DNA from: an uncultured Clostridia bacterium
GTDB lineage: Bacteria; Bacillota; Clostridia; Christensenellales; CAG-917
Assembly (NCBI GenBank): GCA_934277645.1
Contig: CAKQUX010000002.1
Location: 248,001 to 312,000 of the forward strand
Reading direction: 5' to 3'
Length of the DNA stretch: 64,000 bases
In this document: positions 41,724 through 49,207 of the stretch, piece after piece
Layout of the letters: each line of letters opens with the position of its first letter
Numbering within the stretch: position 1 is the first letter of the stretch
Notes under the pieces: model-generated
What the model saw: the letters and a program-made list of their open reading frames with translations, nothing else
What the model was told of the DNA's origin: nothing
Database searches by the model: none
Translations under genes and position numbers: made by a program

Positions 41724-41873
41724 TTAACCGCGCTTTTTAGTAAATTCGCTGTTCGTACATTTTGGGCAAGGCGGCATTTTTGAATTTTCGCCAAGCTCGA
41801 CTACCGTGTGGCAGTTTGTGCAACTATAACTTCCGCTTCCCGGTTTTTGACCGGTCTTAAAAATTTTGCTCAT
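41724..41873 (-). CDS. 49-residue zinc-ribbon protein
   Basis: A small ORF with a strong GGAGGG site and its own terminator. Two cysteine pairs, YSCTNCHT and PPCPKCTN, 15 residues apart, form a rubredoxin/zinc-ribbon knuckle pair. GSYSCTNCHTVVELGEN and the MPPCPKC phrase match a widespread class of small zinc-ribbon proteins of unknown role. It likely binds one zinc ion. No signal peptide or other domain. Confidence 0.8.
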   Translation of the reverse strand: MSKIFKTGQKPGSGSYSCTNCHTVVELGENSKMPPCPKCTNSEFTKKRG

Positions 41874-42225
41874 ATTCCCTCCTTTTATTACAAGCAAAGT
41901 ATTGCTTGTTACGTTTTTATTTTTTGTAGTCTCAAAAAAAATATAAAGGGAAATAAAAAATTTTGTTGTAAGAAATTGTTATTAAAGCTTTAAGAAATCG
42001 TTATTAAAAATAAAAGGCAAAATAGAGTTTTATATTAAGTCGAATCAAATCAAGCATTCGGTCAAATGGCAAAATCGCAATAAACGATTGCCTAAGGATT
42101 TTCATATTTTCAGTTTGTTAAAGTTGTTAAACGCCCAAAACAAAAAAAGTTTTTGCTGTCCATTTTTTTGGACAGTTATTTTTCAAATCGGGGGTATTAT
42201 TAAGAAAAAAAGCGAGGTAATGATT

Positions 42226-42534
42226 ATGTATTTCAGAGTTATAGCAAAGTGTGGAAATTTAGGTAAAAGAGCGTACGTCCCGATAAGTTTTGCCGTGAAG
42301 GCGCAAAACGCAAAAGAAGCGGTTGAGGTTGCAAAAAACCAGCCGTACGTCAGAAAGGATTTCGCAAGTCCGATTATTTCGATAACGGAAATCGACAAGG
42401 AAAGCTACGAGTACTTAGTCGCGGTAAATCAAAACGACCCTTTTTTCAAGAAGGGGTTTGGTTTCGGTAGACTTCGCAGTATGTATGACAGAATGCAAAT
42501 CGAAACCAGACCGCAAGCAATAGAATTTATTTAG
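42226..42534 (+). CDS. Hypothetical 102-residue protein
   Basis: The start is the ATG spaced eight bases from GCGAGG; an ATG two codons earlier is too close to that site, and the longer open frame upstream has none. The sequence (YFRVIAKCGNLGKRAYVPISFAV, then AKNAKEAVEVAKNQPYV and a basic end) suggests a small alpha/beta fold. I do not recognise it. It is an isolated gene before the WYL regulator. Confidence 0.55.
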   Translation: MYFRVIAKCGNLGKRAYVPISFAVKAQNAKEAVEVAKNQPYVRKDFASPIISITEIDKESYEYLVAVNQNDPFFKKGFGFGRLRSMYDRMQIETRPQAIEFI

Positions 42535-42546
42535 TCCTAAAACTTT

Positions 42547-42575
42547 TTGCCGTAAATCAAAAAGTGTGGTAAAAT
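42547..42575 (+). promoter_or_regulatory. Promoter of the WYL regulator
   Basis: -35 TTGCCG (42547-42552), 17-bp spacer, -10 TAAAAT (42570-42575). Start near 42582. Confidence 0.72.
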
Positions 42576-42603
42576 GAATAAAACCGCTTCGGCGGTTTTA
42601 TTC
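42576..42603 (+). promoter_or_regulatory. Perfect hairpin with TTCG loop at the WYL mRNA start
   Basis: GAATAAAACCGC, loop TTCG, GCGGTTTTATTC: a 12-bp perfect stem closed by a C-UUCG-G tetraloop. The predicted mRNA start falls inside the left arm. Alternatively it is a terminator for the upstream gene, with TTTTATT after a 4-bp GC stem. Confidence 0.7.
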
Positions 42604-42609
42604 AAAACT

Positions 42610-43587
42610 ATGGAAATGCAAAACAAAATTTTAAAGATTATCGAAATATTAAAAACCGAAAGCGATGAGCAAAGTCCGATAAGGACTAATCGACTTATCG
42701 GCAGGCTAGCGGACTGTGGAATTTCCGTCGAAAGGAAAACGCTTTATAAGGACATCGACAGACTTATATCGGCAGGTTATGACGTTATAAAAGTCAGAGA
42801 CGGCCGTTCGTCGGCGTATTATATGAATGCGAGCGAGTTCGACACGTCGGAGCTTAAAATATTGCTTGACGCTGTAGAAGCGTCGAGATTTATATCTGCC
42901 AAAAAGACGGACGAACTTGTTGAAAAGCTCGCGGCTCAGGCAGGGAGCTTAAAGGGCGACGTGCTGGCGAGAATGAGCGTATGTTTTGACACGGTCAAGC
43001 ACACGAACGACAAGGTGTTTATAATTGTAGACAGAATAAACGACGCATTGATAACAAAAAAGAAAGTCAGTTTTAAATATTTCGACTTTGACGTGAAAGG
43101 CGAAAAGGTATTGCGACGTGGCGGAGAGCCTTACGTCGTAAACCCCGTTGCGTTGGTTTTCAGCGAAGATAATTATTATCTTGTTTGCTACAACGACAAG
43201 TATCAAGACCTTAGCAACTACCGCATAGACAAAATGCTCGACGTCGAAGTGACGGACGATGACATAACGCCGTCCGAGTGCGTCAAGGACTTCAAGTTTT
43301 ATTCGCACCCGAAGCAATCGTTTTCGATGTTCCGCGGCGAAATAGAAAAGGTAACGCTCGAATGTGAAAATTCGCTTGCCAACGTAATAATCGACCGTTT
43401 CGGCGAGAAAATAAAAATGACGCCGAAAGACTCGGAAAAGTTTATGGTTACGGTGCCTGTGCAAGTCAGCCCTACGTTTTACGCTTGGTGTTTCACGTTT
43501 GGACGAAAAATGAAGATAATTTCACCGCAGTCGGTTGCCGACGGCTACAAAGCAAGGCTTTCCGAAACACTCGATTCGTTAGATTAA
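42610..43587 (+). CDS. WYL-domain transcriptional regulator
   Basis: About 325 residues. An N-terminal winged helix-turn-helix (about 1-70: NKILKIIEILKTE..., RKTLYKDIDRLISAGYDV) and a central WYL domain (about 135-210, ending YYLVCYNDKYQDLSNYRIDKM) with a C-terminal WCX-like extension. WYL domains sense nucleic acids or other ligands. The start is the ATG at 42610 after the 5' hairpin. An ATG 12 codons upstream overlaps the -10 and should not be in the mRNA. There is no Shine-Dalgarno sequence. Confidence 0.87.
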   Translation: MEMQNKILKIIEILKTESDEQSPIRTNRLIGRLADCGISVERKTLYKDIDRLISAGYDVIKVRDGRSSAYYMNASEFDTSELKILLDAVEASRFISAKKTDELVEKLAAQAGSLKGDVLARMSVCFDTVKHTNDKVFIIVDRINDALITKKKVSFKYFDFDVKGEKVLRRGGEPYVVNPVALVFSEDNYYLVCYNDKYQDLSNYRIDKMLDVEVTDDDITPSECVKDFKFYSHPKQSFSMFRGEIEKVTLECENSLANVIIDRFGEKIKMTPKDSEKFMVTVPVQVSPTFYAWCFTFGRKMKIISPQSVADGYKARLSETLDSLD

Positions 43588-43857
43588 AAGCCTCTGTTAA
43601 GTTTAAGATTAAAAACGAAAACGAGAGCAGACATAAACGAAGAATCATAAAGCGAAAAACTTTATAAAATGCAATAAGAATATAAAAGGTAATGAAACAT
43701 AAAAGGCAAAAGGGCATTTAAAATATAGAGCGATAAAGAGCATAGGAACATAAAAGAAGAATATAAAACAAGAAGATTAAAAATAAAGGGTAAGATAATC
43801 ATTAAGGGCAATGAATATAGAAAAGGGAAATAAGGATAACAATTAAGGAAAGAAAAC
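43588..43857. other. A- and G-rich, C-poor 3' region of the WYL transcript
   Basis: About 270 bp, mostly A and G on the plus strand with very few C. It holds no ORF with a ribosome-binding site and little potential for structure, and leads into a strong terminator. Confidence 0.55.
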
Positions 43858-43892
43858 AAAAAAAGAAGCAAGCGTCGCTTGCTTCTTTTTTA
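43858..43892. terminator. Bidirectional terminator
   Basis: AAAAAAGAAGCAAGC, loop GTC, GCTTGCTTCTTTTTT: perfect 9-bp stem (43865-43873 with 43877-43885) flanked by A and T runs. It ends the WYL transcript and may end the leftward dehydrogenase transcript. Confidence 0.92.
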
Positions 43893-44087
43893 TAATGATT
43901 ATAGTTCTAAATAAGTTTAAACTCGCAATAAACAGGCTTAGATTTGTGGTTCGATTTGCAAACGTCATTTGCACGAACTTGACTACTAAACGTAGCTTTG
44001 CAAATTCGTTTTAATTTAAGCAGCTTTTTCGCTCTAATTAAAATCGTTGATTTTAATAATAACTTTTTAGCAGCTTATGCCGACAAG

Positions 44088-45269
44088 TTATTTTGCGGCT
44101 TTAAGAATTTCGATGACTTGTTCTTTTGTCGCCATAATCGGATTTACGACGCTTGCGCCGTCGTTAATTGCCGTTTCGGCAATAGCGTCAAATTGTTCTT
44201 CCTTGACGTTTGCCGCGCTAAGGGTAGTCGGAAGCCCGACAGCCTCAAATTGTTTGATGAACGAAGCGCAAAATTCTATTGCTTTTTCGGCGCGTTCTTC
44301 TTTCGGCGTTTGGGCGTAAACTTCCGCGCCTGCAAGCGGCAAAAGAAGTTCGGCGTAAGCAGGGCGCAAGGTTTCGAGGTTAAATTTCATAACGTGCGGC
44401 AAGAGTATCGCCATAGCGACGCCGTGAGGAACGTGGGCTACGCCGCCGAGCGCGTGACCGATTGCGTGGACAAGACCGACCATTGAATTAGAGAATGCAA
44501 TGCCTGCCATAGTTGCGGCATTTCCCATTGCAAGACGATATTCGCGGTTGCCGCCTTCCAAAACCGCCTTAGGAAGATAAGTGGTGATAAGACGAATAGC
44601 GGCAAAAGCATAGCTTTGCGAAAGCGGATTTTTTTGCAAGCAAGTGTAACCTTCAACGGCGTGAACCAAAGCGTCAACGCCTGTGTTTGCCGTGACTTTC
44701 GGAGGCATCGTTTCCGTCATGGTAGGGTCGATGACCGCAAAGTCCGGAAGAAGGTCATAGCTGATATATTCCATTTTAACGTTTTTGTCAGGGTTTGCGA
44801 TAACGGCAACGTTTGTACATTCGCTGCCCGTGCCGCTTGTCGTAGGAATGACGGCGAAAGGAATTCTTGCTTTTCTCGGAAGAGATTCAAGTCCCATATA
44901 ATCCATAATGTTGTCGCCGCCTTGTTCGATGACGATTCTGAGTCCCTTAGCCGTGTCGATAACGCTGCCACCGCCGAGAGCGAGAATTGCGTCGCAACCT
45001 TTTGCTTTGAAGATGCCTGCGATTTCATTGATGACTTTGATAGAGCTGTCAGGCGGAATTTCGGTGTACGTTTCGCTGACGTCTATGTCATAGCCGTTAA
45101 AGACTTTAAGAAGTTTGTTGACGGCTCCCGTTTTGGCAAGAATGGCGTCCGACAAGACGATAGGTTTTTTTGCGCCGAGCATTTTAAGCTCGTGCGGAAT
45201 GTTTTCAAGGGCGTTTTCACCCGACATAATTTTTACGGAATTTAAAAATTCATAATATTTTGGTAACAT
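44088..45269 (-). CDS. Iron-containing alcohol dehydrogenase
   Basis: A 393-residue group III (iron-dependent) dehydrogenase using NAD(P)H. The nucleotide motif GGGSVIDTAKGL, the signature GTGSECTNVAVI and the metal-binding His cluster (GLVHAIGHALGGVAHVPHGVAMAILLPHV) are intact. The family makes or consumes short alcohols and diols in fermentation. It has a GGAGG site and follows the SCP2-like gene by 12 bp. Confidence 0.93.
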   Translation of the reverse strand: MLPKYYEFLNSVKIMSGENALENIPHELKMLGAKKPIVLSDAILAKTGAVNKLLKVFNGYDIDVSETYTEIPPDSSIKVINEIAGIFKAKGCDAILALGGGSVIDTAKGLRIVIEQGGDNIMDYMGLESLPRKARIPFAVIPTTSGTGSECTNVAVIANPDKNVKMEYISYDLLPDFAVIDPTMTETMPPKVTANTGVDALVHAVEGYTCLQKNPLSQSYAFAAIRLITTYLPKAVLEGGNREYRLAMGNAATMAGIAFSNSMVGLVHAIGHALGGVAHVPHGVAMAILLPHVMKFNLETLRPAYAELLLPLAGAEVYAQTPKEERAEKAIEFCASFIKQFEAVGLPTTLSAANVKEEQFDAIAETAINDGASVVNPIMATKEQVIEILKAAK

Positions 45270-45281
45270 ATTTTCCTCCGA

Positions 45282-45806
45282 TTAAAAAAGAGTGCCGCAC
45301 AAAAAGCGTACGGAATTTACCTGTTTTGGCGGAACAGGGTTCATAAGTTTTTTTGCAATGAATTTAGGGAAGAGATAACTTTCGACGATGTTCATAATGC
45401 GGACAATGCCGAGAACTTTGTAAAGGTCGCCGTTTACCGTGAAGCGGTGTTGAGCGTAGCCGTCGCCGAGTCCTAAACGTCCCGTGAACATTTTAAATGC
45501 GCTGTTTACGCCTTTGAAAGACAAAAGAATGTCGGCTTTTTCGTCGAAATCGCATTTGTTTGAAAAGACTTTGCCGTCTTTTTTGCCGAAAACCATACAA
45601 GGTCCAATCGGGTTAATTGCGATTTTAACCGCAAAATCGTTTGCGACGCTTTCGCCGTCCTTTTCGGTATAGCCGCAAATCTTGTCGAGGTCTTCTTTTA
45701 CTCTCGAATCGACTTTATAGGCATAGCAAATTCCTTTTCCGAGCAGTTTCATAACAACGCCGCACATACTGCGTTTAAAGCTGTTGTTTTGTTTTTTACA
45801 AGCCAT
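45282..45806 (-). CDS. SCP2-like lipid-binding domain protein
   Basis: 174 residues, basic N-terminus. From about residue 85 it resembles the SCP2 fold (ADILLSFKGVNSAFKMFTGRLGLGDGYAQHRFTVNGDL), which binds fatty-acyl or sterol-like lipids in a hydrophobic tunnel. Similar proteins occur in clostridia next to oxidoreductases. It has an AAGGAG site and leads a two-gene operon with the alcohol dehydrogenase. Confidence 0.65.
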   Translation of the reverse strand: MACKKQNNSFKRSMCGVVMKLLGKGICYAYKVDSRVKEDLDKICGYTEKDGESVANDFAVKIAINPIGPCMVFGKKDGKVFSNKCDFDEKADILLSFKGVNSAFKMFTGRLGLGDGYAQHRFTVNGDLYKVLGIVRIMNIVESYLFPKFIAKKLMNPVPPKQVNSVRFLCGTLF

Positions 45807-45833
45807 AGGAACTCCTTAATATTTAATGTATAT

Positions 45834-45862
45834 ATTATATAATAATAATTTTTAAAATTCAA
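45834..45862 (-). promoter_or_regulatory. Promoter of the SCP2-like/alcohol dehydrogenase operon
   Basis: -35 TTGAAT (45862-45857), 17-bp spacer, -10 TATAAT (45839-45834). Confidence 0.75.
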
Positions 45863-46332
45863 TTAAAAAATAATTTTTTATACGCCGATTATGTGCGATA
45901 AAACGCATTGTTTTAAATAAGGAAAGGACGCTTTAAAACTAACGGACAAAATCTGCGAAATTTCGCAATATGCGGTAGACAAAAAACATATTTTAGCCGT
46001 ATGGTTTTATAGTATAGAGCTTGCCACAGTATGCGATATGCGGTTATATTCAGCGTGCGAAATGTGACTGAGTTTAATCTCTAATCTATGTACACTTTTT
46101 AGACCGTTTCGTGTCTGACGGAGCGAAGCGATATGATTGATTTAAAATCGGCTCGGCTTGCGGCATGGCGGTTAAAATGCGTTACGTTTAAAGGCAGAAA
46201 ATCGGGCTGTGGGCGGGAAACGGCTATCTCGAACGGAAAGGGAATAATCGATTTACGTCAATAATGCCAAAAATTGGCTTAAAGAAACATTAAAAAAACC
46301 TTAAAAAAAACCGTTTACCCCCTTGCTTTTCG
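45863..46332. other. Intergenic stretch without a gene
   Basis: About 470 bp between divergent units. No ORF with a ribosome-binding site. Short inverted repeats such as TCTGCGAAATTTCGCA occur (46-base region near 45951), but there is no terminator or repeat array. Confidence 0.5.
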
Positions 46333-46361
46333 TTGACAAAGGCCTTTAAAAAAAGTAAAAT
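46333..46361 (+). promoter_or_regulatory. Promoter of the purine permease
   Basis: -35 TTGACA (46333-46338), 17-bp spacer, -10 TAAAAT (46356-46361). Start near 46368, just ahead of the riboswitch. Confidence 0.85.
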
Positions 46362-46382
46362 TTAAGTACAGTTAAATAAAGC

Positions 46383-46444
46383 CAATATAATTAGGAAGAT
46401 ATGGTTCCAAGTTTCTACCAAACACCGTGAATGTTTGACTATTG
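46383..46444 (+). promoter_or_regulatory. Purine riboswitch aptamer, guanine type
   Basis: P1 CAATA/TATTG (46383-46387 with 46440-46444); P2 GGAA/TTCC with loop GATATGG; core AGTTTCTACC; P3 AAACA/TGTTT with loop CCGTGAA. The two loops match the kissing-loop consensus. The specificity base in the GACTA at the 3' junction is C, which selects guanine or hypoxanthine; adenine types have T there. Confidence 0.95.
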
Positions 46445-46464
46445 AGCGTAGTTTTGTTTGAAAC

Positions 46465-46502
46465 CGCACGCCTTTTGACGTGCGTTACCTTTTTTCTTTT
46501 TT
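46465..46502 (+). terminator. Riboswitch expression-platform terminator
   Basis: CGCACG/CGTGCG (46465-46470 with 46479-46484) with loop CCTTTTGA, then a T-rich run. It lies 20 bases after the aptamer, giving an OFF switch when guanine is bound. Confidence 0.85.
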
Positions 46503-46566
46503 AAACGCTTTATTTTCAATTACCCGTTATCAAAATAACAAATACATATGAAAATGGAGGTTTTCT

Positions 46567-48219
46567 ATGACAGAAAAAAATCAAGAACCACAAGTCGAAG
46601 AAACTAAGGTTCAAGACGTTGAAACTGCCGAACAAGAAAACGTCGAAGTTGCTGCGGACGGCGCAGCAGCTAAAAAGCCTAACAAATTTTTTAAGGGCTT
46701 AGACAATTTCTTCCAAATCTCGGCAAACAATTCGACAATCAGAGCAGAAGTTGTCGGCGGTATTACCACATTCTTTGCAATGTGCTATATCTTGTTCGTC
46801 AACCCGACGTCAATGATAGGTTCATATCTTGACGGCATCTATACGGGCCAAGTCGCAGTCTTGAACGCTCTTAGAAGCGGTATCTTTATCGGCACTGCAA
46901 TCGGCGCAATCATCGGTACGTTGCTTATGGCTCTCCTTGCGAGAATGCCTTATGCTCAAGCTCCTGGTATGGGACTTAACGCATTCTTCTGCACGACCTT
47001 TATGGCAGGCGCTCTCGGCGGAACTATCACCGACGGTGTAGAAGCTCAATATCAAGCAGGTCTTGCAGTTATCTTCGTTGCAGGTCTCGTATTCTTGCTC
47101 ATCTCTTTGACGGGCGTTCGTGAAAAGATTGCAAACGCAATTCCTCAAGGACTTAAAAAAGCTATCTCGGCAGGTATCGGTTTGTTTATCGCTTACATCG
47201 GTATGCAAAACGCAGGCGTCATCGTAGCAAGCCCATTCACCGTTTCGTCATTTGCTAACTTCAACGTTTACAGCGGCGGTGCAACTTGGTACGGAATCGT
47301 AACTCCGCTCCTTGCTCTTCTCGGCGTACTCATTATGGGTATCTTGACCAAGACGAAAGTTAAGGCTATTTCCCGTTCGAACGTTATTCTCGGTATCGTT
47401 ATCATCACCGGACTTTACTACTTGTTCAATATCGGAAACGACGCTGCATATTCGGCATTCCAAAGCATCAACAACCCAATCGACGCATTTGTCAACTTCG
47501 GCAAATACAACATCGGCAGAGGCTTCATCGGTTTCAAATATTGGAACGCAGAAGTTGCTCTTGACCTTGTTATTTTGATTATCACTTTCTGCCTTATCGA
47601 TATGTTCGATACGCTCGGAACTCTTCAAGGCGCTGCAACCGAAGCAGGACTCCTTGACGAAAACGGCGTTCCTAAAAAACTTAGAGAATGTTTGTGGTGT
47701 GACTCAATAGCAACCGTTACCGGTTCTATCGCAGGTGTTTCGACCGTTACTACGTTCGTTGAATCTTCTGCAGGTATCTCGGCAGGCGCAAGAACAGGTT
47801 TCTCGTCAATCATCACGGCAGGCTTGTTCCTTATCGCAATGTTCCTTAGCCCGCTTGCTGCAATCATCCCTAGCGCAGCAACCGCATCGGCTTTGATTTT
47901 CGTCGGCGTATTGATGCTCGGAAACGTAAAGGATATCGACTTCAAAGATCTTACGGTTTCTATCCCTGCATTCCTTGTTATCTTTATGATGCCGCTTACT
48001 TACTCGATTTCAAACGGTATCGGTATCGGACTTATTGCTTACACAATCATTAAGTTCTTCACCGTTATCTTTGGCGGCGCAGAAAAGATTAAGGCTTATT
48101 ATGGCGTAACGAAAGACGAAGAAGGCAAAAAGGTCTATGGTGAATTCTTGTCAGGCGACCTCCTTATCTTGATTATCTCGATCATCTTCGTACTCCGTTT
48201 CTTGATGGTATCTATGTAA
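46567..48219 (+). CDS. AzgA-type purine permease (guanine/hypoxanthine uptake)
   Basis: A 550-residue membrane transporter of the NCS2/AzgA family. About 45 polar, acidic residues precede 12-14 helices. The start of the membrane part (TIRAEVVGGITTFFAMCYILFVNP), AQAPGMGLNAFFCTTF, and TVTTFVESSAGISAGARTGFSS are family signatures. The guanine riboswitch upstream supports guanine/hypoxanthine as substrate, as for PbuG. It has a GGAGG site and is a single-gene unit with its own terminator. Confidence 0.95.
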   Translation: MTEKNQEPQVEETKVQDVETAEQENVEVAADGAAAKKPNKFFKGLDNFFQISANNSTIRAEVVGGITTFFAMCYILFVNPTSMIGSYLDGIYTGQVAVLNALRSGIFIGTAIGAIIGTLLMALLARMPYAQAPGMGLNAFFCTTFMAGALGGTITDGVEAQYQAGLAVIFVAGLVFLLISLTGVREKIANAIPQGLKKAISAGIGLFIAYIGMQNAGVIVASPFTVSSFANFNVYSGGATWYGIVTPLLALLGVLIMGILTKTKVKAISRSNVILGIVIITGLYYLFNIGNDAAYSAFQSINNPIDAFVNFGKYNIGRGFIGFKYWNAEVALDLVILIITFCLIDMFDTLGTLQGAATEAGLLDENGVPKKLRECLWCDSIATVTGSIAGVSTVTTFVESSAGISAGARTGFSSIITAGLFLIAMFLSPLAAIIPSAATASALIFVGVLMLGNVKDIDFKDLTVSIPAFLVIFMMPLTYSISNGIGIGLIAYTIIKFFTVIFGGAEKIKAYYGVTKDEEGKKVYGEFLSGDLLILIISIIFVLRFLMVSM

Positions 48220-48264
48220 GAAACGAAATTAAAAGTTTTTGAGAAATCAAAAATATATGACAAA

Positions 48265-48297
48265 CAAAAATCCGCTTTTTCAAGCGGATTTTTTGTT
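48265..48297 (+). terminator. Purine permease terminator
   Basis: AAAAATCCGCTT, loop TTTC, AAGCGGATTTTT (48266-48293), then more T. Confidence 0.9.
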
Positions 48298-48593
48298 TGC
48301 CCTAAAATCGCAAAAGAAACGAACATAAAAGGGAAAAGCAAAAGCCGCGAAATTACAAAAAAAGCAGCTGTCAAGAATTAAAATAAAGGCGCAAGACATA
48401 AAACATAAATACGATAACGGCAAAGCATAAGTTGCAAACGCAATTTGCGTAAACATAAAACCGAAAATAGAAAGACGTCGGACAGGCAGGGCAAAAAGAC
48501 TGTACAAAACAACGGAAGGCGGCTTGGGTTTTATTTAACAGAAAAAATTGGCGATTAAATTGTCATCGATAACAAAAGGAATAATCGCTTATC
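48298..48593. other. Intergenic stretch without a gene
   Basis: About 300 bp, A-rich on the plus strand. No ORF with a ribosome-binding site and no strong hairpin. Confidence 0.5.
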
Positions 48594-48622
48594 TTGACAA
48601 TGAGAAAGTTTAATTATATAAT
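48594..48622 (+). promoter_or_regulatory. Consensus promoter of the cupin regulator/GH31 operon
   Basis: -35 TTGACA (48594-48599), 17-bp spacer, -10 TATAAT (48617-48622): perfect consensus. Confidence 0.88.
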
Positions 48623-48642
48623 TTCACTAAATGGAGGCCTAT

Positions 48643-49206
48643 ATGTCAAACACTATTGAAATTGCAGAAAGATTAAAGGGACTTCGAGAAATCGAAGAAG
48701 TTTCGACGGCGGAAATGGCTGCCGTTTGCTCTATGAGCGAAGCCGACTACATCAAGCACGAAAGCGGAACGGTTGACTTTTCGGTTACTATGCTTTGCAA
48801 ATGCGCCGAGCGTTTGGGCATCGACGTTACGGCTTTATTTACGGGACACACCCCGAAACTTAAAGGTTACAGCATAGTCAGAGCAGGCGAAGGACTTAAA
48901 GTCGAACGTCGCCAAAGCTTTACCTATCAGCATCTTGCTTCGAACTTCTGCGGCAGACTCGGCGAACCGTTTATGGTTACGGCTCCTTATTCCGAAACGG
49001 AACAAACTAAGCCTATCACTTTGTCAACGCATGAAGGTCAGGAAATGGACTACGTTTTGGACGGAAGCCTTAAAGTTTCAATCGACGGACACGAGGACGT
49101 CGTAAATGCGGGCGACACGGTTTATTACGATTCTTCAAAGCCGCACGGAATGATTGCTATCGGCGGCAAGCCATGCAAGTTCCTTGCGATTTTGTTTAAG
49201 GAGTAA
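48643..49206 (+). CDS. XRE-type regulator with C-terminal cupin
   Basis: 187 residues: helix-turn-helix (about 5-65, with AEMAAVCSMSEADYIKHESG) and a cupin beta-barrel (about 105-185, HEGQEMDYVLDGSLKVSIDG, NAGDTVYYDSSKPHGM) whose His and Glu may bind a metal or small ligand. The start is the ATG behind GGAGG at 48643. It is transcribed with the GH31 gene, which begins one base after its stop, so it may respond to a sugar or metabolite of that pathway. Confidence 0.87.
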   Translation: MSNTIEIAERLKGLREIEEVSTAEMAAVCSMSEADYIKHESGTVDFSVTMLCKCAERLGIDVTALFTGHTPKLKGYSIVRAGEGLKVERRQSFTYQHLASNFCGRLGEPFMVTAPYSETEQTKPITLSTHEGQEMDYVLDGSLKVSIDGHEDVVNAGDTVYYDSSKPHGMIAIGGKPCKFLAILFKE

Positions 49207-49207
49207 A

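Noticed and set aside
42574..42609. Upstream ATG of the WYL regulator, translating through the hairpin.
   Set aside because: It overlaps the -10 and lies before the predicted mRNA start; the family's N-terminus fits the later ATG.
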